DNA of 64,000 nucleotides, from the NCBI GenBank assembly GCA_963971285.1, contig OZ020249.1:10962256-11026255 (forward strand), written 5' to 3'. The DNA comes from Astropecten irregularis. Taxonomy: Eukaryota > Echinodermata > Asteroidea > Paxillosida > Astropectinidae. A program made the position numbers and the translations under genes. Shown here piece by piece: positions 58,465-64,000 of this stretch; positions within the stretch are counted from its first letter, which is position 1, and every line of letters begins with the position of its first letter. Under the pieces are notes generated by a model. It ran no database searches. It was not told the origin of the DNA and saw only the letters and a list, made by a program, of their open reading frames with translations.

Positions 58465-61400
58465 CTTTTACCTTTTCTATGGAGAATACGTTAACACATT
58501 GCAAGTGATAAGTTTAAAAGTTTCAAAGTAGCATGATTTTGTAACAGTAACACAGCACTGTTCATGCATGTTCTTGTAGGGAACCCAAGATAAAAAATAT
58601 GTGAATATAAACAAGTTATTAGTTCTGACGCATGAAAAGGATTGGCATATAAAATGCAATACTGATTAATTCAAAGACCCCAAAAATGTCTTCAGAACAA
58701 AACAAAATTGAAAAGCAAGAGGGTCTTTCTTGTACGTCTATACGATCACGATGCTTCAGAAAAAAAACGGTTGACTCTGTTCAATTTATTTGCCGAAATT
58801 TTGTTTTTCTTGAGACGTTATAATTTCAAAACAAAATAATACGTGTGCATTACTGTCTTTCGGTGGTAATAATAACAATAGTAGGATTTATATAGCGCAA
58901 TTCTATCTAGATTATGACGCCGATAATGAAACTATACTGGTAAAGATGTCTTCTCATGTGTTTCCTGCATGATGAGATGGTATCCTGTGATCTAATGTTA
59001 GATAGAATATTGTGTGACATCTATCAAAGGCGACTTTACAAACCTACTAGCGTAATGTTACTGTATGATTGTAAACCGTGAGATATTTTCTCCAAACAAC
59101 CTGAAATCGTGAAAACAATTATTTTTCATTCCCTTCACGCATTATGTTTGATTTGGACCTGGATACATTAATAAGAAACTTGAAGGGTTTAAAAATAGAC
59201 GTTTGCGTCATCGTCTTTATGCTTTTTTGTTAATTGGATTTATAATATCTAAATGGAAGCTTTCTATATCTGCACATGCATGTACAACTTTTAAAAGTGT
59301 GTATCCACTTGCTATGGAATATTATTTCCGGGCTTCGGGTGAATTTTATAGGTGTTATGGTAAAATCGCATAACGTTCCCGCGGACGAAGATAGGATATA
59401 AGCAGGTAACTACATTATAATACGACAATGTTTCTTTAATTTACTTTCCAAAGCGTTTGCACCTTACTCAGCACTAATCATTCTGAAATATTAAGGTCTG
59501 AGAAACCATTGACACTCTTGCACTAGTCCTATAAATTTCGTTTGTTTATCTTTACATATGTATTTGTTTTAGTATTTCATTTGTCATCCGTGGAGTTAGT
59601 TGATAAGGCTTATGGAGATGCTATTCATCAAAATGATGAAAATAACTGAATTGGCATGTACTGGTAGAAGGGTTGACGGCAAGGTATAGACACAACAAAG
59701 AGTTTGTTAGTACTACAAATACATTACGTAATACACTGTATCACTGTCATCATAATGCTTTTCAAAGGCCCCAATCAGCCCCCCTTAATTATATAGAGCC
59801 TACATGTATTGGCTATTCCTCCATGCTCTAACAAATTAGGCCTATATGCACCGGTGAATAGTATTTGACTTAATTAAGTAATTCGACCCTTCCATCCTGC
59901 GTATAATTCGAATAACTTTTTTTTTTCAAACCACGCTTTTTTAATTGACTCAACTTGAACAATAAGCAGTTTATAAACTTACAAAAACAGAGAGTTTGAT
60001 GTCATATTGATACAAAAGTTATGAACGCCATGGTGTTGAATATGTTTAGACCCCTCGTATACGGATGTAGTATATGATTATATAGGCCCAACATTAATTG
60101 TCATTAATCTTTGGTCTTGCATATTGTATATTATAATATTATGTAACTTTTTGTGTGTGTTAATTCTCATTTCAATTAGAATAGAATATTGCAGTGTATG
60201 TAACATCATTTTGTTTTTTACCATCTGAACATGGGCACGGTAGTCGTGCACACAGTTCATCGCGTATACATACATAATTATATTGTCAAATGCCCCATAT
60301 TTCTCGATAAATGGATGATCGATCGACATGACGGGTGTTATACGCAGTGTAAACATTTCTTTTATTTTATTTACAAACAATGGCTCATGGTTGGCATGGG
60401 TGGCCAAATGCTCGGCAAATCATTTCGTATTCTCCAAACGCGGCGTGACCAAATTATATATTTTTGCAAACTTTACATAGCTGTACAAAATACATACCAG
60501 GCATTCTTTGTATTGTTTCCAACAATATCTTTCAATGTTTATGAAACGTCGAGTACAATTGGTATACAAATTGTAGTTAAAGTTTTATACCTGTTTTGAC
60601 AAGACATTGTGATATCAGACATGTTGGTTGGCAAAAACTCGGGCCGTGACGTTGCAAAACTAAAGGGCCTACAGAAAAATACAGTTGGGACTCTCTTTCT
60701 CTTAATTTGTTTAACCATATACCATAATTCGTTAACACAACTTAATTAGGGATATGAGGCCTATGTTGAACTGAACACGAATTTTTGTTAAATAAGAATT
60801 CGATACTATCATAACTTAGGCCCTAACTTACATTATATTTTCATAAAAAGTTAAAACACGTAGGCCTACCTTGGAAGGAGCTTTAGTCGTCTGCTACTCT
60901 TAGTTCTGCTGTCTGAAATTGACGTTTTATTCGTAGCTCGTGTTCAAGTAAGTGAGAAAAAACAACTTCGAGTCGATGATTAAATGATGTGGACCCGACG
61001 AATATACATCTAGAAATGATAAAAATATGTTTTCAAAACCAGCGCCACGGAGGAGAACGTAACAAGTCCGGACAAGACCAGCGCCATGAATGGGCAATAG
61101 TGATGACTCATCCTTGTGACGTCAGTTATCCGCTTTGGAGTAAACAAACTTCCATTGTCCGAACGGCCATTGCGCAATGTTGTGCAATGTACCAAACAGG
61201 GAGCTGCTCTGCAGGTGAAGCATCCTTGCAGCCATGTTGGGATATTCAATACATTGGCATGCGCGGCAGCCGACGTATACAGAGAATACACGGGTTTACA
61301 CTTCGGAGGCCATCTTGGATTTTATCGCAACTTCAAAACGAGGCACTTCTACGCATGCGCACTTTTCGAAGTGTAAGCCCGTCCATTGTCGAAGACAATA

Positions 61401-62884
61401 CACGTGTTTACACTTCTGCGGTTTTTATCGCGACTTCGAAACGAGGCACTATCACGCATGCGCACTTTTGGAAGTGTAAACCCGTGTATTGCTGCACTGC
61501 GTGCTGTGTAGTCATGCAGTGCAATGAGTATTGAGCTGAATAGCCTAACATGGCCGCTTGTGACTTCACGGCTCTCCGTCTAATCACTGCACCCGCGACC
61601 TATCCAGTGTGTGTATAGATCAGTGGGTGAGACGTGCAACAGTAATAGCGTAAACCGGTTAACCGTATAATGGATCAGCGGTGTGACTATACCATTCGTA
61701 ATACATGTATAATGTGTTCGCCACCGCTACCCGCACAAGAAAAATTCAAGTAAAATTACATTCGCTTTTCATTTACGATCATTATTTCTCATATTTCTCT
61801 CGTAGGCCTACTGTATCGTTTTGTATCGTATGTATGAATTTCATTTTAGGCCTATATAATTATAAAATAATGGGGGAAAGTTAAGACCGTCACCGTATCC
61901 CTATAAGAATAACAAACACACAGATTATATAACAAATTAGACGTATGAATACTGAATACAATAAAAGTACGGTGCATACATTACCATACAAAAGAAAAAT
62001 CATATTTTGAAAAGAAAAAAATGGTAGCGTCCCCTCGATCCCGTGAATATTTTGCCCCTCACAATAATGAACACCCCCACGCTCAATGGTAGATTCCCGT
62101 TCCTCAAATTATGCTAATTAGGGTCACGTGGGGCTAAATCCGGCCCTCTGATTGGTCGAGAAGCCTTAAAATATTGGCGGAATTACCTGGTTAGACGGGC
62201 AGCACTACTGATGCTTTTGGCGCAATCGACCCCTGGAGTCGATTTCACCAAACATATCGTAACTTACTATCAATCGTAGGACCTATGATGCATAGCAGCC
62301 CTAATACGTAGGGTGCGATGGGTCAACCTTCCTAACTCGAGTTACGATCGATCGTAGATTTCGTAAAATCTACCCCTGTCCCCATTGGAGATTAAGTATT
62401 TAACTGGTTTAAAATTGAATTATCCCGAAGATGGATGGGCCGAAACGGGGAGTCAGGTTTGCGTAGTGGTTCTTTCCTCGCCTTTCACCCCTGGCGGGTT
62501 CAAGTCCGGCTCGGTCCACAAATGGATTGGGTATTCAGTCCCTACCTGATTGTGTGGGTTTTACCCAGAATATTACTCTGGGGTTTTCCTCCCACCTTTA
62601 AAACTGTATCTTCTTCTTATCATCTTTCCGCAAAATGTTTCATCAGGCTTTCGAGCTACAGTGCATATAGGGCGCTTTTGATGAATCCTTGGTGTCATTA
62701 CCAGAAATAAATAAAAACGTGCACTCTATTGTTACTGTAATTTTCTGTATGCAAAGTTGCCTTCTCGACGTGTTATTTAAATCCATATAATTTGAAACGA
62801 TACCATTTAATTATTGATCATTTCAGAGGATGTGGTCTGGGATGGCCGTAACTATGAGGCTTATGCAGTTTTTACAAACACACT
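42831..62884 (+). CDS. Semaphorin, N-terminal part, nine exons, continues off window
   Basis: Exons 42831-42948, 43742-43884, 44611-44679, 45062-45157, 46245-46356, 46944-47075, 47714-47883, 48798-48906 and 62827-62884 join in phase to about 335 residues. The product starts with a signal peptide ([19 protein letters not shown]) and enters a sema beta-propeller, the ligand domain for plexins in axon guidance and cell migration. Diagnostic strings are [64 protein letters not shown] and [20 protein letters not shown], all placed as in semaphorins. Membrane, PSI, Ig or thrombospondin parts lie outside the window, so the class cannot be given. The 13.9 kb intron 8 consists mostly of a Polinton. 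Confidence 0.9.
43068..43165. repeat. MITE-7 copy, short
   Basis: 'gggcccaatttcatagagat', 'gcttagcacac' and 'ctcgcccaataaaacaaacc' lie in semaphorin intron 1. Confidence 0.65.
43305..43519. repeat. MITE-4 copy, right end degraded
   Basis: The left end GGGCGTTTACGAAACGGATC and the interior 'ggtttgaaaaggaaaacaga' match. The right end stops at 'gagcctgagcctaagtcc'. Confidence 0.75.
43742..43884 (+). CDS. Semaphorin exon 2
   Basis: It encodes [20 protein letters not shown] ... [15 protein letters not shown] ... DSE, the first propeller strand (the '(V)YVGG.N.L..L' pattern). The acceptor is TTTTTTGCAG and the donor CGAG|GTTTGC. Confidence 0.87.
44166..44305. mobile_element. MITE-16 (TGCGCCACCAAGAG)
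   Basis: Inverted arms 'gtgcgccaccaaaagtgtgc' and 'gcaaactcttggtggcgc' surround 'tggtcagccacaatgcgcgg'. A closer palindrome of the same family is at 46659-46792. Confidence 0.75.
44395..44450 (+). repeat. SINE-A fragment
   Basis: Only the B-box part is left ('caggttcgaatcccgctcc'). Confidence 0.55.
44611..44679 (+). CDS. Semaphorin exon 3
   Basis: It is 69 bp, phase 0 at both ends, and encodes [20 protein letters not shown] then NNE. It is accepted because it has good splice sites (AATTACAG, GAG|GTTAGT) and keeps the frame. The peptide is not strongly conserved. Confidence 0.65.
44785..44990 (+). repeat. CAA/CAG trinucleotide tract
   Basis: An imperfect 'caacaacagcagcagcaac' run of about 200 bp in semaphorin intron 3, about 75 bp before exon 4. 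Open frames through it (poly-Thr, poly-Ala, poly-Leu, poly-Cys) are artefacts. Confidence 0.9.
45062..45157 (+). CDS. Semaphorin exon 4
   Basis: It encodes [20 protein letters not shown] then [12 protein letters not shown]. 'C.NFI' and 'VCGTNAF' are semaphorin signatures. The donor is AGG|GTACGT. Confidence 0.92.
45262..45455. repeat. SINE-A fragments, head to head
   Basis: A minus-strand B box ('ggttccaatcccgctcc' in minus sense, near 45280) faces a plus-strand tRNA-like head at 45338-45390 ('tggattgctcagttggtaag', 'aggttcgaatcccgctcc') with the 'agtcggtttcacctgtg' tail. Confidence 0.7.
45848..46205 (+). repeat. (CCCAAT)n hexanucleotide array
   Basis: About 350 bp of CCCAAT units with a GCCAAT sub-block at 45980-46030, ending 40 bp before semaphorin exon 5. 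It is open in all frames in both directions without being a gene. Confidence 0.92.
46245..46356 (+). CDS. Semaphorin exon 5
   Basis: It encodes [20 protein letters not shown] ... SYPAVAIFS. The Cys and 'P....AIF' fit the second propeller blade. It starts 40 bp after a CCCAAT repeat. Confidence 0.85.
46659..46792. mobile_element. MITE-16, near-perfect palindrome
   Basis: The arms 'attccaaaataatgcgccac' and complement are continuous with 'aagagtttgcaacgtattgg' and its mirror. It is 134 bp that could fold completely. Confidence 0.8.
46944..47075 (+). CDS. Semaphorin exon 6
   Basis: It encodes [20 protein letters not shown] ... TGGRFIK, phase 1 to phase 1. 'LYAG....' fits the '(L)YSGT..DF' strand of sema domains. 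Confidence 0.83.
47205..47634. mobile_element. MITE-15 copy 1 (TTAA family)
   Basis: TTAA at both ends. Left 'aatgtttactgtaatgaaaa', right 'ttttgattacagaaaacctt'. The interior 'cgcagtatactgtggtg' is palindromic. It lies in intron 6, 79 bp before exon 7. Confidence 0.85.
47714..47883 (+). CDS. Semaphorin exon 7
   Basis: It encodes [20 protein letters not shown] ... [14 protein letters not shown] ... YSRIGRVCK, the best conserved sema block. The donor is AAG|GTGAGT, and a MITE-1 remnant starts within about 5 bp of it. Confidence 0.93.
47887..48081. repeat. MITE-1 remnant at a splice donor
   Basis: It starts at 'agtcttttaaaagatcaac' right after the exon 7 donor and ends at the full right terminus 'caaagtatgatactaccttt' plus AA. 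The left half of the element is absent. Confidence 0.8.
48333..48778. mobile_element. MITE-15 copy 2 (TTAA family)
   Basis: TTAAAGGTTTACTGTTATCA at the left and ATTACAGAAAACCTTTAA at the right. It is a direct-orientation match to copy 1 along its length. Its right edge is 20 bp upstream of exon 8. Confidence 0.85.
48798..48906 (+). CDS. Semaphorin exon 8
   Basis: It encodes [20 protein letters not shown] then [16 protein letters not shown], the 'ND.GG...W.SF.KARLNCS.P' block. It begins 20 bp after a MITE-15 ends. The donor is TTC|GTGAGT, phase 1. Confidence 0.93.
49059..49185. repeat. MITE-19 copy, left part, split by Polinton
   Basis: 'gtcgatttcacgaagcctta' through 'tacgattgatagtataagtt' matches 6886-7034. 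The missing end resumes at 62216-62233 ('tttggcgcaatcgaccc'), on the far side of the Polinton. Confidence 0.75.
49192..49590 (+). repeat. Polinton left terminal inverted repeat
   Basis: About 399 bp, matching 61809-62209 in reverse complement with only a handful of differences by eye. It ends inward at 'cgatacagta'. Confidence 0.92.
49761..50874. mobile_element. MITE-11, 1.1 kb foldback element inside the Polinton
   Basis: The inverted ends AGGCCCGGTTCAGACGTCGT and complement are flanked by TA on both sides. Inner subrepeats ('cggcataagcacgacgtctg', 'gtcgaata') occur several times on both strands near each end. No protein is encoded. It must have inserted after the Polinton. Confidence 0.85.
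50875..52184. other. Polinton interior, no gene recognised
   Basis: AT-rich sequence with no frame that resembles a known Polinton protein. It presumably includes the polymerase 3' flank. Confidence 0.5.
52185..56337 (-). CDS. Polinton DNA polymerase B (fossil)
   Basis: This is a family-B polymerase of the protein-primed type used by Polintons to copy their own DNA. In order on the minus strand: two C2H2 zinc fingers at the N-terminus ([20 protein letters not shown]), a cysteine-rich middle with several CxxC pairs, the 3'-5' exonuclease ([25 protein letters not shown]), and polymerase motifs A ([13 protein letters not shown]), B and C (YYDTDSVIY). Motif B is divided by a short insert that looks like a spliced intron. 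Length, about 1,400 residues over the region, is at the large end for the family. It is mostly open, with about one break, and is treated as a fossil. Confidence 0.9.
56338..57239. other. Polinton interior upstream of the polymerase
   Basis: No gene is seen. A motif 'tattgcggacgtcgtg' at about 56815 recurs at 58077 with similar surroundings (56735-56840 and 57985-58097), a diverged internal duplication that might be regulatory. Confidence 0.5.
56996..57034 (-). ncRNA. Hammerhead-ribozyme-like motif, second copy
   Basis: The minus strand reads CTGATGA, GTAG-TTGTTA-CTAC hairpin, GAAA, GC-TTTT-GTA. The GTA fits the NUH cleavage triplet and a tiny helix III could form. As in the first copy there is an extra A after CTGATGA, and pairing of helix I is poor. 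It may derive from a Penelope-like insertion inside the Polinton. Confidence 0.45.
57240..57650 (+). repeat. A-rich GAAAACA tandem tract
   Basis: About 400 bp of 'agaaaacagaaaatag' units with a strong purine bias on the plus strand. The Phe/Cys/Leu-rich minus-strand frames across it are repeat artefacts. Confidence 0.9.
57651..58433. other. Polinton interior; (TATAA)n at 58097-58132
   Basis: A pentanucleotide run of about seven TATAA units and no gene. Confidence 0.55.
58434..58463 (+). repeat. Poly-T tract
   Basis: About 29 T. Length may be approximate. Confidence 0.85.
58464..61287. other. Polinton interior, no gene recognised
   Basis: 2.8 kb in which other Polintons would carry capsid, protease, ATPase or integrase genes. 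Only short frames (up to about 120 residues) with no recognisable similarity are present. Confidence 0.55.
61288..61487. mobile_element. MITE-6 double unit inside the Polinton
   Basis: ACACGGGTTTACACTTCGGA ... AAGTGTAAACCCGTGT, two units with 'cgcatgcgcacttttcgaag' and a joint 'ccattgtcgaagacaata'. It is close to the copy at 14585-14785. The frames over it are artefacts. Confidence 0.85.
61809..62209 (-). repeat. Polinton right terminal inverted repeat
   Basis: About 401 bp and the partner of 49192-49590. Outer end ...GGGCAGCACTACT, followed by the GATGCT duplication. Confidence 0.92.
62237..62379. repeat. MITE-19 copy
   Basis: 'gagtcgatttcaccaaacat' and 'gatttcgtaaaatctacccc' are imperfect inverted ends with 'cgtaacttactatcaatcgt' inside. 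It lies next to the split MITE-19 end. Confidence 0.65.
62450..62712 (+). repeat. SINE-D, plus-strand copy
   Basis: The tRNA-like head ('caggtttgcgtagtggttc', B box 'gcgggttcaagtccggctc') is followed by the same body as 11868-12140 and an 'aaataaataaaa' tail. It ends 115 bp before semaphorin exon 9. Confidence 0.85.
62827..62884 (+). CDS. Semaphorin exon 9
   Basis: It completes a Gln codon with exon 8 and encodes [19 protein letters not shown], matching 'FYFDEIQ ... YAVFT' of semaphorins. The donor is CACT|GTAAGT, phase 2. It lies beyond the Polinton, which shows that the intron is spliced across it. Confidence 0.85.
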
Positions 62885-64000
62885 GTAAGTGAAAAATCAA
62901 TTGATAGAGATGTACTTCAGTACTAAAATCAGACTCTTGCACTGCCAGCCAGTTCTGTAACACCCAAGATTTAGTACATTATTATACTTTCACACATTTG
63001 GCTATGTCCCACTCTGGGAATATTGACTGTATAATTATATCAAAACAATGAAAGTGTATATTTGATTTTCAATATCCTCAAGTTGTTAATTATTTCATAG
63101 TTAGTAGAAATGGAAACCTTCAAATATGTATTTTTTCCTTAAGTTACACTGTAAAAATCTGTCTCTCTTCAGGTGCAAGAGGTGTTGAAAATTCTTCACA
63201 TAAGGCGCTTGAGGCGATAAAAATGAACAACATTCAATATAAATTGCGCTGGCTTGTGCTTCATGTGATGGTTCTTACGATATATGATTTCCTGAAGTGC
63301 TTGTTATATCTATTTTCCATCACGTCAAACGGCTGAGGCGTTAATATAATGTTATTCCCTGGAATATTGTCCTGAAATCTAGGAACTCCGGCACCTCGTC
63401 CGTCAGTGGGGATAAAATGTATCTGTGAGCCCCTTTCGCATCAGGTGCATGAGCATGAGGTTGTTTGACTTTTTTGTTTACTCGTCGTTAATACTTTGAC
63501 CACTACCCCGAAGTAAATGCAATTATTCATCAAGCCTGGTCCCAAACATTATGCAACATAAAGCAACCAAAAGAAAATCAGATCTTTTCCAAGGTAATGT
63601 CTGAAATCATTACTGGAGACTCATAGATTTTTCCGAATAATAATATCGATGATTTTTCCCTTTCGCTAGCGACAATCGAGTTGGGTCTGACAATAAGTTA
63701 TTGATCATTAGTGAATTATTATTATTCCCCGTGTTCTGTTAAAATTACTTTAAGATAATGTGATTCGTACTCGTCCGGCGTGCGTATCGTTATTATTAGT
63801 TGTACTGTGCGCAGCGAACTTGTTTCCAAATTATGACTTTTGTTGGCAGACATCCAAGATCAGCACATCTACGCGTTATCTTCGCGCGTAAACTTTGTGT
63901 CGTGGGTGAGTGTTTTGTGTACACATACTGTACGTCCGTACGCGTATTCATTATACGCTGTGGGTTTTCAAGTTTCATTGCGTACTATACAACAACACTG
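62885..64000. other. Semaphorin intron 9 (partial), nothing recognised
   Basis: No further sema exon was identified before the window ends. A good acceptor (CTGTCTCTCTTCAG at about 63175) is followed by only a few codons before a stop in the required frame. Confidence 0.5.

Larger units (their letters stand above)
49192..62209. mobile_element. Polinton (Maverick), 13.0 kb, fossil
   Basis: It is bounded by inverted repeats of about 400 bp that start AGTAGTGCTGCCCGTC. It is flanked on both sides by the 6-bp duplication GATGCT (49186-49191, 62210-62215), the duplication size of Polintons. It carries a family-B DNA polymerase on the minus strand. No integrase, packaging ATPase, protease or capsid gene was recognised, and at 13 kb it is shorter than the usual 15-20 kb. 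Near-identical termini point to a fairly recent insertion. It is broken: reduced in gene content and with about one break in the polymerase. It contains two later MITEs (49761-50874, 61288-61487). Confidence 0.9.

Noticed and set aside
60078-60599. Possible small Polinton gene (109- and 122-residue frames)
   Set aside because: The two frames overlap on opposite strands, and neither resembles a known Polinton protein.
61116-61534. Overlapping frames of 80-181 residues near the right end of the Polinton
   Set aside because: They run through the MITE-6 double unit, and the same peptides appear over its copy at 14585-14785, so they are not Polinton genes.
63175-63195. Semaphorin exon 10 or an alternative terminal exon
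   Set aside because: The acceptor is good, but the required frame gives only CKRC before a stop; possible as an alternative end but without conservation to support it.

Overview
This is a 64 kb window of an AT-rich animal nuclear genome, most likely an invertebrate deuterostome and probably an echinoderm. That rests on spliced genes with GT-AG introns, host proteins recognisably close to vertebrate CEP97 and LANCL3, very dense short inverted-repeat transposons, tRNA-derived SINEs, a Polinton, Penelope-like debris and a foldback element resembling sea-urchin TU elements. The species cannot be named from sequence alone.

Three host genes are supported exon by exon. (1) CEP97, minus strand: eight coding exons from 23548 down to 4188, joining in phase into about 305 residues (the leucine-rich repeat half of a centriole-capping protein). 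The C-terminal half lies beyond the left edge or was not found. (2) LANCL3, plus strand, 30871-34871: five exons joining in phase into a full-length protein of about 416 residues, with the LanC zinc ligands visible. (3) A semaphorin, plus strand, from 42831: nine exons giving a signal peptide and the first two-thirds or so of a sema domain. It continues past the right edge.

The rest is dominated by transposons. At least fifteen short inverted-repeat (MITE-like) families are present, many with TTAA or TA target duplications and many nested in one another. There are four tRNA-derived SINE families, several mini- and microsatellites, a foldback element with minisatellite arms (29268-29990), a 2.15 kb element packed with TGACGTCA palindromes and a 129-bp tandem array (25211-27363), and a GIY-YIG endonuclease relic of a Penelope-like element inside a LANCL3 intron.

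The largest feature is a 13.0 kb Polinton (49192-62209) in the semaphorin intron between exons 8 and 9. It has terminal inverted repeats of about 400 bp that look nearly identical, and a perfect 6-bp target duplication (GATGCT). It sits inside an older MITE and has itself received at least two later MITEs. Only its protein-primed-type DNA polymerase B is recognisable; no integrase, ATPase, protease or capsid gene was seen. It is treated here as a fossil, young by its termini but apparently reduced and with about one break in the polymerase.
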